Shown here: positions 1 through 5,596 of the stretch, piece by piece | How positions within the stretch are numbered: the stretch's first letter is position 1 | Layout: every line of letters starts with the position of its first letter | Translations under genes and position numbers: made by a program | Notes under the pieces: model-generated | What the model was told of the DNA's origin: nothing | Seen by the model: only the letters and a program-made list of their open reading frames with translations | Databases searched by the model: none | DNA from: Candidatus Zhuqueibacterota bacterium | GTDB taxonomy: Bacteria > Zhuqueibacterota > Zhuqueibacteria > Residuimicrobiales > Residuimicrobiaceae | DNA: 5,596 bases | NCBI GenBank assembly: GCA_016934435.1 | Contig: JAFGSU010000004.1 | Location: 1-5,596 of the forward strand | Reading direction: 5' to 3'

Positions 1-663
1 GAAATCATGGATTTTCTCAACAAAACCGGCCCTATCGAACGCTGCGAACGCTTTCACATCGGTCGTATCGATATGATCGACGATTTCCCCATGCTTTGGA
101 CCTGGTTCGAAGAAGATGCCATTCTCGAAAAAGTCATGGGCAAACCGCGCATCCATACCGATACCGACGGTTATTTTCTCTATCAATACCAGTGGGACCT
201 CCTCATCGAGCGCATCTGTATGGAGTATCAAAAGCACCAGCGCGATTTCAGGGACTACCATGCGGAACACACCACATTAATCGAATTTTCACGCGGCAGC
301 GAGCACGGCGGGTATGAATCGGCCTTTGCGCATCTCTCCGATGCGGTGCTGCAACGCGCTGCCATCCTCTATGTCAATGTGACTTTTGAGGAATCGGTGC
401 GCAAAAATCGTCGCCGCTTCAATCCCGAGCGACCGGACAGCATCCTAGAACACGGTTTGCCCGACAGTAAAATGAATCGACTCTACCACAAGATAGACTG
501 GGAAAAAGTGAGCGCAAAACACCCGACCCATGTCGAAATCAAGGGTCATCGGGTGCCTTATGCCGTGTTTGAAAATGAACCGGAAAAAACCGACGATTTC
601 GACAAATTGGCCCCGGCCCTGCAGTCGGCGCTGGACAAATTATGGGAACTCTATAGCCATTAA
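1..663 (+). CDS. P-loop kinase-like protein, 3' part (start upstream of window)
   Basis: The reading frame is open to the first base (codons for E-I precede the Met at 7), so the gene starts outside the window and the Met at 7 is probably internal. About 220 residues are visible. I recall a family of conserved, mostly unnamed P-loop NTPases in which a GKS-type Walker A loop directly precedes an E-I-(I/M)-D-F-L segment like the one at the window edge; that loop would therefore be cut off here. Numbering from the Met at 7, visible landmarks are IDDFPMLW (21-31), HTDTDGYF (50-57), a hydrophobic strand ending TTLIEFSRGSEHGGY (89-103) that resembles a Walker B strand, and the arginine-rich RKNRRRFNP (132-140), which could serve as a lid or phosphate-binding arm. 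There is no signal peptide or membrane segment, so it is probably cytosolic. The substrate is unknown. It ends 32 bp before the helicase gene and may be co-transcribed with it. The coding call is strong; the kinase-like assignment is moderate because the decisive motif is not visible. Confidence 0.8.
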   Translation, partial: EIMDFLNKTGPIERCERFHIGRIDMIDDFPMLWTWFEEDAILEKVMGKPRIHTDTDGYFLYQYQWDLLIERICMEYQKHQRDFRDYHAEHTTLIEFSRGSEHGGYESAFAHLSDAVLQRAAILYVNVTFEESVRKNRRRFNPERPDSILEHGLPDSKMNRLYHKIDWEKVSAKHPTHVEIKGHRVPYAVFENEPEKTDDFDKLAPALQSALDKLWELYSH

Positions 664-695
664 AACCGAAATCATAATCCCTGAATAGCAATACC

Positions 696-3344
696 ATGAC
701 CTTGACACAATACATATCCGGACTCTCAAATCCACATGAAACAGGACATGGGTATGTCGGATTCGGTCATTCTAACCGGGATGTGGAAACGCTCTGCCAG
801 GCCTTCCAGACGGCGCGGATAGCCTGTATTACCATAAACACCAAACAGCTGCTGCAAAAAAAACCAATCATCTCTGGGGATGCGGCGCACTGTATCGTCT
901 GGCAAAACCTGTCCATCGCGGAATTATATGCCACGTTGGAAAATCTATTAAATCGGGTCATGTTGCCTCTTAGACTGAGGGGCATACCCATTTCTTTTCT
1001 CTCCCTGGCGCCGCGCGAGGCCTATAATCAATCCATCACCAGTGAACTTTTACACCGGGATTTAACGCGCATCTATAATGAATTATTACTCGAGCAGTTA
1101 TGTCTTTTATTCGAAACGGATAACCGTCCGCCGGCAAAGTTGAGCGAAACCGATCAAAATACACAAACGGCCGTCCTGGATGGCGATCTGGACGACAGCC
1201 AGAGAGCGGCCATCGCTCATCGGGATGGTCCCATCCGTGTTTTAGCGCCCGCCGGTTCCGGCAAGACCAAGACCCTTACCAACCGCATCGTCCATCTCAT
1301 CAACGAGGGGGTAAAACCGGAGCGCATACTGGCCCTGGCATTCAACAAAAAAGCGGCGGATGAGATGATGCAGCGTCTGCATGATCGCGGCATCCCCGTA
1401 GCCCGACGCATGCACTTGCCCGGAGCCGTTGTCCGAACTTTTCATGGACTGGGTTATGAATTGATTCGTCGTGAACTGGGCTGGCAGTTTGAGGCAGAGA
1501 CCGAACAGGATCGGTTGCGCGCCCTGCTGGGGCAGGCGGTCGAAAAGCACTATCGCGCCCAAAAACGGCGCAATCAGGACCCGCTCGATCCCTTCATGGC
1601 GGCGGTGAATATCTGCAAGATGGATCTGGCGCCTCTTGACGGCTTAATGGTGGAAACCGAAGATGAGAGCGTCCCCCTGGCGCCGATATTTCAGGACCTG
1701 CTGCAATTACAGTGGCGGAAAAAATTCTGCACCTTCGATGATATGATCTATCTCGCCCTGCGACTGCTGCTCGATCGCCCGGCCTTACGGCGAAAAATGC
1801 AAATGCGATTCCATTACTTGCTCATCGACGAATTCCAGGACCTGAACCGCGCCCAGATCATGATGATGCAGCTGCTGGCGCTACCGCAGAACAATCTTTT
1901 CGTGGTTGGCGATGACGACCAGATGATTTACGGCTGGCGCGGGGCGGATATTCGCCACATCCTCGAATTTCCGGCACGATATAGCGGCAGCGCCGATTGC
2001 ACCCTGAGCACCAACTACCGCTCGGCGCAGGCCATCGTACGCCATTCCCGCTGGTTGATTGAACACAATCACAAACGCGTCCATAAAGATATATCGCCGA
2101 CAAAAACCGCCTCCACCGGGCAGCTGGAAATCCGTCTGGCCGATTCCCTCTGGCAGCAGGCCCGGGAAATAGCCGAATGGATCAAAAAAATCCATGGCAA
2201 AAAAAATATGCCCTGGGAAGATTTCGCCGTCCTGTTTCGTTATCACGCCTATAAATATGTGGCAGCCATTCTGCTCGATGATGCCGGACTGCCGCACACC
2301 CCAGTCGACGGCCGGTCGCTGGCACAAACACCCGTGGGCCGGGATATCATGGCCTACCTGAGCATAATCCTCGATCCCGAAAACGCCAGGACGGAACATA
2401 TCGCCCGCGTCCTGAAGCGGCCGAACAAATATTTTACCAGCCATTTCATTCATGCCGTCGACAGCTATCAGGATCTCGAGGCCGCAGCCCATACCATGAC
2501 GTTGCCGGAATGGATGCAAATCGCTCTGGAGGATTTTCTCACCGACATACGCTTCATGCAGCAACAGGTACAACGAAATCCTGCACCGGTTAAGCTGGTG
2601 AAAACGCTGGCGTCTGTCTTTAATCTTCGCGAATTTTACCGCACCCAGAAAAAACGCTATGCCCCGCTGGATGAAGCGGGGATGGATGTTTTGCTCGATG
2701 TACTGATGGCAGTGGCCCAGGCCTTTGCGACTATTGAAGATTTCTATCACTACCTGAATAAATCGTTATCGGCCCCGGTGCGCAGCGAATCCGCACCCGG
2801 AAAACAGCAGGGCATCATATTATCCACCATCCACGCCAGTAAAGGTAAAGAATTTAAACACGTCGCCCTGTTCAACCTGTCGGAAACCTACCGCCAGGAT
2901 GATATGGATGACAGCGAAGAAGAGCGCCGCGTCGCTTACGTCGGGCTGACACGCGGCAGCGACCGGGTTTTAATTACCGCGCTCACACAGTCGCCCAGTC
3001 CGTTTTTGTACGAGCTGGCCCTCAATCCGGACACCAGGAAATATACCGATAACGAAATACGCCGGCTGTCGGACAAGCTGCAAAAAGAAATCCCTCATCT
3101 GCACAGGCTCGTATTGGCGCTCGAAGAAAAGGCACACAAGCTGTATTCCGAGTATGAACAAGTAGAGCAATCCGAGCAAACAGAACAATCCGGGAAAAAA
3201 ATTTCGAAACTGGAAAGCAAAATCGTAAAAATGAAATGCGAGATGGATTCGTTAAAAAAAAGACAATCGGCTGCAGAGGAGGAATTTGAAGCATTAGAGC
3301 GAGAACTCTGCTTTCGTCGGTTATTAATTCGCAAAGAGAAATAA
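696..3344 (+). CDS. UvrD/Rep-type SF1A DNA helicase with extra N-terminal domain and C-terminal coiled coil
   Basis: Predicted ATP-dependent 3'-5' DNA helicase, cytosolic, 882 residues (E. coli UvrD has 720). Motifs in order: Q motif LDDSQRAAI (165-173); Walker A APAGSGKT (184-191, Lys190); motif Ia ILALAFNKKAADEM (211-224); RTFHGLGYE (247-255); motif II LLIDEFQD (375-382); motif III VVGDDDQMIYGWRGA (403-417); motif IV LSTNYRSA (437-444); motif V STIHASKGKEF (710-720); motif VI EEERRVAYVGLTRG (741-754). All catalytic residues appear intact; TRG replaces the usual TRA. Residues 1-164 precede the helicase core and match no domain I know. After about residue 765 there is a tail with four EQx repeats (821-832) and a coiled coil (836-871). 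No nuclease motif is seen. The ATG at 696 follows an in-frame stop at 675 and has no clear Shine-Dalgarno sequence. The gene lies 32 bp after the P-loop gene and 27 bp before the 133-residue ORF. The helicase family is certain; the specific role (repair, replication restart or phage/plasmid defence) is not. Confidence 0.95.
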   Translation: MTLTQYISGLSNPHETGHGYVGFGHSNRDVETLCQAFQTARIACITINTKQLLQKKPIISGDAAHCIVWQNLSIAELYATLENLLNRVMLPLRLRGIPISFLSLAPREAYNQSITSELLHRDLTRIYNELLLEQLCLLFETDNRPPAKLSETDQNTQTAVLDGDLDDSQRAAIAHRDGPIRVLAPAGSGKTKTLTNRIVHLINEGVKPERILALAFNKKAADEMMQRLHDRGIPVARRMHLPGAVVRTFHGLGYELIRRELGWQFEAETEQDRLRALLGQAVEKHYRAQKRRNQDPLDPFMAAVNICKMDLAPLDGLMVETEDESVPLAPIFQDLLQLQWRKKFCTFDDMIYLALRLLLDRPALRRKMQMRFHYLLIDEFQDLNRAQIMMMQLLALPQNNLFVVGDDDQMIYGWRGADIRHILEFPARYSGSADCTLSTNYRSAQAIVRHSRWLIEHNHKRVHKDISPTKTASTGQLEIRLADSLWQQAREIAEWIKKIHGKKNMPWEDFAVLFRYHAYKYVAAILLDDAGLPHTPVDGRSLAQTPVGRDIMAYLSIILDPENARTEHIARVLKRPNKYFTSHFIHAVDSYQDLEAAAHTMTLPEWMQIALEDFLTDIRFMQQQVQRNPAPVKLVKTLASVFNLREFYRTQKKRYAPLDEAGMDVLLDVLMAVAQAFATIEDFYHYLNKSLSAPVRSESAPGKQQGIILSTIHASKGKEFKHVALFNLSETYRQDDMDDSEEERRVAYVGLTRGSDRVLITALTQSPSPFLYELALNPDTRKYTDNEIRRLSDKLQKEIPHLHRLVLALEEKAHKLYSEYEQVEQSEQTEQSGKKISKLESKIVKMKCEMDSLKKRQSAAEEEFEALERELCFRRLLIRKEK
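3156..3191 (+). repeat. Four tandem 9-bp units encoding EQx in the helicase tail
   Basis: Codons for E-Q-V, E-Q-S, E-Q-T and E-Q-S follow one another (helicase residues 821-832). The units are GAA/GAG, then CAA, then a variable codon, and they have diverged at third positions. This forms a polar, flexible linker between the helicase body and the C-terminal coiled coil. It may have arisen by slippage of a 9-bp unit. Confidence 0.75.
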
Positions 3345-3362
3345 TTGGAGTGAACCCGTAGC

Positions 3363-3369
3363 GGGGAAG
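3363..3369 (+). promoter_or_regulatory. Ribosome binding site of the 133-residue ORF, within a small hairpin
   Basis: GGGGAAG ends two bases before the ATG at 3372; its GGGGA core is 4 bases from the start. The first three G residues form the 3' arm of a short inverted repeat, CCCG (3355-3358), TAG, CGGG (3362-3365), so pairing could partly hide the site. An in-frame stop at 3351 rules out a much earlier start. Confidence 0.5.
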
Positions 3370-3371
3370 AT

Positions 3372-3773
3372 ATGAAAACAGATAAAGACAAAAGAAATGG
3401 AGAATCCCGTTTCAGCCAATATCACCAGGTCAATTCGGATCTGGCGAAATTGATCATCGAGTATGCGGCGCCCATGCTGGAACACTGCACCACCTTTGAA
3501 ACGCGTCAGGATGCCATCTCCTACGCCATACTCTGCTGGAATTTATCGCTGGAAGATGAGGCGGAACGGAAGATAATCGAAGAACAGATAGCATCTCAAT
3601 ACCCGGTTGAGAAAAAAGAGGAAATACTCCGGCTCATCGATTTTCTAATCAAACGCAAGGATGCGTTGTATGCCGACAACCGTTTCTATGTTATTGATTA
3701 TGAGATAACGAGACGAGGCGAAAATTTAAAGCTTGAAGTAAGCAGTAAATATTTACCCAGGAATCCATCCTGA
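3372..3773 (+). CDS. Hypothetical protein, 133 residues, next to the helicase
   Basis: I do not recognise this protein. It is rich in charged residues and looks largely alpha-helical. A basic N-terminus (M-K-T-D-K-D-K-R) is followed by a helix around AKLIIEYAAPMLEHC (25-39), the segment ETRQDAISYAILCWNLSLEDEAER (44-67), an E/K-rich region with LRLIDFLIKRKDALY (85-99), and a C-terminal part with beta character (FYVIDYEITRR, then LKLEVSSKYL). There is no signal peptide, membrane helix, zinc motif or obvious catalytic motif. The two or three Cys residues are not arranged as a metal site. It sits 27 bp after the helicase and 18 bp before the reductase, in the same direction, so it is probably co-transcribed and translated on its own from the site just upstream. 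A role as a small partner of the helicase is inferred from position only. Confidence 0.85.
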   Translation: MKTDKDKRNGESRFSQYHQVNSDLAKLIIEYAAPMLEHCTTFETRQDAISYAILCWNLSLEDEAERKIIEEQIASQYPVEKKEEILRLIDFLIKRKDALYADNRFYVIDYEITRRGENLKLEVSSKYLPRNPS

Positions 3774-3777
3774 TCTT

Positions 3778-3785
3778 AGAGGGAG
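3778..3785 (+). promoter_or_regulatory. Ribosome binding site fixing the reductase start
   Basis: AGAGGGAG contains the core GGAG and lies 6 bases before the ATG at 3792. It supports this start over the in-frame ATG at 3828 (Met13). The site falls in the 18-bp gap after the stop codon of the previous gene. Confidence 0.75.
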
Positions 3786-3791
3786 CTGAAC

Positions 3792-4781
3792 ATGAATTAT
3801 CAAGCGAACGAAAAACGCTATGAAAGCATGGTCTATCGTCGCTGCGGCCGCAGCGGCTTGCAGCTGCCGGCCATTTCGCTTGGCCTGTGGCATAATTTCG
3901 GCGCTGTGGATGAATTCGAAACCGGTCGTAAAATCCTGCGGTGTGCGTTCGACAGGGGCATCACCCATTTCGATCTGGCAAACAATTATGGCCCCCCGCC
4001 GGGTTCAGCGGAGGAAACGTTTGGCAAGATATTAAAACTTGATTTCAAGTCATATCGCGATGAGATGATCATATCCACCAAAGCCGGCTATCTCATGTGG
4101 CCCGGGCCGTACGGCGAATGGGGCTCGCGCAAATATCTGCTCGCCAGCCTGGACCAGAGCCTGAAACGTCTGGGTCTGGACTATGTGGATATTTTTTATT
4201 CCCATCGCCCGGACCCGGACACACCGCTGCAGGAGACCCTGTCGGCCCTGGCGCAGGCGGTACATCAGGGCAAGTCCCTGTATGCCGGTATTTCCAATTA
4301 CTCTGCGGAAATGACCGCGCAAGCAGCCGGTATCCTGCGCGATATGGGAGCGCCATGCCTCATTCATCAACCGGCCTATTCCATGTTCAACCGCTGGATT
4401 GAGGGCGACCTGGTGGAAACCCTGCGCGGGGAAGGCATCGGCTGCATCGTCTTTTCGCCGCTGGCGCAGGGCATGTTGACGGATAGGTATTTGCAGGGCA
4501 TCCCCAAGGACTCACGCGCCGGCAAACCGCACGGATTCCTGAAGCCGCAGCAAATTACAACAGAAAAAATGGCGCAAGTACGAGCCTTACATACTCTGGC
4601 ACAAAATCGCGGACAATCGCTGGCGCAGATGGCCATCGCCTGGGCGCTGCGCCTGCCCGAAGTGTCATCGGCGCTGGTGGGTGTGAGCAGTGTGGAACAG
4701 CTGGAGGATAATCTTAAAACGCTGAATCAGCTGCAGTTTTCAGCGGAGGAGCTTTCCAGCATCGATGCTATTCTAACTTGA
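3792..4781 (+). CDS. gpr: Aldo/keto reductase, YghZ/Gpr type (L-glyceraldehyde 3-phosphate reductase-like)
   Basis: NADPH-dependent aldehyde reductase of the AKR superfamily, cytosolic, 329 residues. By recall it closely follows E. coli YghZ (Gpr), which reduces L-glyceraldehyde 3-phosphate and methylglyoxal: matching blocks include LPAISLGLWHNFG, ITHFDLANNYGPPPGSAEE (57-75), IISTKAGY (93-100), MWPGPYG, SRKYLLASLDQSLKRLGLDY and DIFYSHR. The AKR catalytic tetrad is present as Asp61, Tyr66, Lys97 and His138. The C-terminal cofactor-binding part includes FSPLAQGMLT (221-230) and ALVGVSSVEQLEDN (294-307). The N-terminus ANEKRYESMVYRRCG aligns with the E. coli start, supporting the ATG at 3792. 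The protein ends about 14 residues earlier than the E. coli one, soon after the final helix, which is probably tolerated. It is the last gene of the tightly spaced run and is followed by a 201-bp gap. A link to the helicase is doubtful; it may simply share the transcript. Confidence 0.95.
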   Translation: MNYQANEKRYESMVYRRCGRSGLQLPAISLGLWHNFGAVDEFETGRKILRCAFDRGITHFDLANNYGPPPGSAEETFGKILKLDFKSYRDEMIISTKAGYLMWPGPYGEWGSRKYLLASLDQSLKRLGLDYVDIFYSHRPDPDTPLQETLSALAQAVHQGKSLYAGISNYSAEMTAQAAGILRDMGAPCLIHQPAYSMFNRWIEGDLVETLRGEGIGCIVFSPLAQGMLTDRYLQGIPKDSRAGKPHGFLKPQQITTEKMAQVRALHTLAQNRGQSLAQMAIAWALRLPEVSSALVGVSSVEQLEDNLKTLNQLQFSAEELSSIDAILT

Positions 4782-4889
4782 GCCAAAGATAATAAGAGAG
4801 TAACATCGTTATTTTGCGTGACCTCCGCTCGATATCAACTCGCCATCGATGCTGGATGCCGTTTTCTACATATGGCGATGTAAGAGCCA

Positions 4890-4911
4890 TGAATGAATAA
4901 TATTTCATTCA
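4890..4911. promoter_or_regulatory. Perfect 22-bp palindrome, candidate repressor operator
   Basis: TGAATGAA (4890-4897), a 6-bp AT-only spacer, then TTCATTCA (4904-4911): the 8-bp arms are exactly complementary. No T-run follows, so it does not look like an intrinsic terminator. Size and symmetry fit a dimeric repressor site such as those of TetR-family proteins. It ends 72 bp before the hydrolase start and overlaps a weak candidate -35 element. No regulator gene is in the window, so the ligand and protein are unknown. Confidence 0.5.
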
Positions 4912-4936
4912 CAGAGGGAACATTTTTCACTCTATT
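4908..4936 (+). promoter_or_regulatory. Weak candidate promoter for the hydrolase gene
   Basis: TTCACA (4908-4913, one mismatch to the sigma-70 -35 box) is 17 bp from TCTATT (4931-4936, four of six matches to a -10 box). The -35 box overlaps the right arm of the palindrome, an arrangement expected for repression. The boxes are poor, so this is tentative. Confidence 0.25.
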
Positions 4937-4983
4937 ACGTACCAACTCTGTAATCCGTTTATGGACAAAAAGCAAGGTGTATT

Positions 4984-5596
4984 ATGACTAAATCCTTGGT
5001 TTGCTTTATCCCTGCTGTTTTTTTTGTAGCCGCGGTGGTCGTGACGCAAACAGGGCAAAAGGAGAATCAGATGGAAAATAATAAAATTTCCATGCACATT
5101 CTTTACGATAATTATGTTGCGCAACCGCCCTACGAAGCAGACTGGGGATTCTCCTGCCTGATCCAGGGAACGGAAAAGACCATCCTCTTCGATACCGGCA
5201 CCAAAGGCGATATTTTGCTGCGCAATATGGAGCGCATGAAAGTGGATCTGAGCAAGATCGATCTGATCGTCATATCTCACATGCACGGCGATCATACCGG
5301 CGGCCTGGCCTCGGTTCTGGATAAAGTAAAAAATATCCCCGTCTATCTGCCGGCCTCCGCCAGCAAAAGCCAGCAACGAGCCATTCAAAATTCCGGCGGC
5401 AAAGTGATTCTGTGCAAAGATTCCGTCTCCCCGTGTAAAGATGTTTTCACAACCGGTGAAATGGGCGACGAGATCAAGGAACAAAGCTTGCTGATTAAAA
5501 CCGCAAAGGGATTGGTAGTAATCACCGGCTGCTCCCACCCCGGTGTTGCCGACATTGCCAAACGCGCCGGAGAAATCGGCCAGCAACCCATCCATC
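4984..5596 (+). CDS. Metallo-beta-lactamase-fold hydrolase (COG1237-like), 5' part, runs off the window
   Basis: Open from the ATG at 4984 to the last base (204 codons). It belongs to the metallo-beta-lactamase superfamily: strand TILFDTG (66-72), metal-binding ISHMHGDHTGG (97-107) with His99, His101, Asp103 and His104, and a third metal-ligand block TGCSHPG (181-187) with His185. The DWGFSCLI start, EIKEQSLL (163-170) and TGCSHPG are typical of the COG1237 group, often annotated as dihydropterin ribofuranosyl-aminobenzene phosphate synthase; that name is widely over-transferred in bacteria, so the substrate is left open. Residues 5-20 are strongly hydrophobic after Lys3, suggesting a signal peptide or membrane anchor. 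There is no lipobox Cys and no clear cleavage site. An AAGGTG (4974-4979) precedes this start. A second start, Met30 at 5071, has a better ribosome site and would give a cytosolic form. The first in-frame stop upstream is at 4951. The C-terminus, with any last metal ligand, is outside the window. Confidence 0.88.
   Translation, partial: MTKSLVCFIPAVFFVAAVVVTQTGQKENQMENNKISMHILYDNYVAQPPYEADWGFSCLIQGTEKTILFDTGTKGDILLRNMERMKVDLSKIDLIVISHMHGDHTGGLASVLDKVKNIPVYLPASASKSQQRAIQNSGGKVILCKDSVSPCKDVFTTGEMGDEIKEQSLLIKTAKGLVVITGCSHPGVADIAKRAGEIGQQPIH
5061..5064 (+). promoter_or_regulatory. Internal ribosome binding site for an alternative hydrolase start
   Basis: GGAG in an A-rich context lies 6 bases before the in-frame ATG at 5071 (Met30 of the longer form). 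It is a better Shine-Dalgarno match than the AAGGTG serving the ATG at 4984. Starting here removes the hydrophobic N-terminus exactly and leaves the whole hydrolase fold. Confidence 0.5.

Noticed and set aside
1881..2750. Long minus-strand open frame of 289 codons opposite the helicase gene
   Set aside because: It lies wholly inside the helicase gene, which has a complete motif set on the + strand. The antisense protein shows no recognisable domain; long shadow frames are common opposite GC-biased codons.
696..3773. Gabija-like or other known helicase-based defence system
   Set aside because: No OLD-type nuclease (GajA) or other effector is next to the helicase, and the helicase has extra domains not expected of GajB. 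The sequence gives no support for a named system.
4758..4769. 12-bp palindrome AGCATCGATGCT, with CATCGATGCT repeated at 4844-4853
   Set aside because: The first copy is in the reductase coding sequence and is explained by Ser-Ile-Asp-Ala codons. The repeat is only 10 bp and has no clear arrangement with other sites; probably chance.
4797..4815. Hairpin after the reductase gene (AGAGTAAC, ATC, GTTATTTT) as an intrinsic terminator
   Set aside because: The stem is AT-rich with two G-T pairs, and the T-run is used up in the stem rather than following it. Too weak to call.
4840..4878. 7-bp inverted repeat TCGCCAT / ATGGCGA with a 25-base spacer
   Set aside because: The arms are short, the loop is long and no expected flanking signal is present; likely chance.
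4927..5595. Minus-strand open frame of 222 codons at the right end
   Set aside because: It is antisense to the metallo-hydrolase, whose + strand translation has the HxHxDH motif and a family-typical TGCSHPG block. The minus-strand product looks like a shadow.

Overview
The window (5,596 bp, roughly 50% GC by eye) is gene-dense bacterial DNA. Every supported gene lies on the + strand. Codon use and an aldo/keto reductase very similar to E. coli YghZ suggest a Gram-negative, probably proteobacterial, genome. The other genes do not fix the taxon, and no rRNA, tRNA, CRISPR array or transposase is visible.

Layout: (1) 1-663 is the 3' part of a gene for a conserved P-loop kinase-like protein; its start and presumed Walker A loop lie upstream of the window. 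(2) 696-3344 encodes an 882-residue superfamily 1A UvrD/Rep-type DNA helicase with all helicase motifs. It also has an unassigned N-terminal domain of about 165 residues and a C-terminal tail made of an EQx repeat followed by a regular coiled coil. (3) 3372-3773 encodes a 133-residue charged, helical protein that I do not recognise. (4) 3792-4781 encodes a complete aldo/keto reductase of the YghZ/Gpr type. These four genes are separated by only 32, 27 and 18 bp, so they look like one transcription unit. (5) A 201-bp non-coding gap (4782-4983) contains a perfect 8-6-8 palindrome. (6) From 4984 to the window edge runs the 5' part of a metallo-beta-lactamase-fold hydrolase gene of the COG1237 type, with an N-terminal hydrophobic segment and a second well-placed internal start.

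How the genes might work together: the helicase and the 133-residue protein are the most likely functional pair, and the kinase-like protein may belong with them. The reductase (reactive aldehyde reduction) and the hydrolase look like ordinary metabolic genes, and the hydrolase probably has its own regulated promoter. I see no nuclease, toxin or other effector that would make this a recognisable defence system. The unusual material is the helicase's extra domains, the unknown small protein beside it, and the palindrome and dual start of the hydrolase gene.
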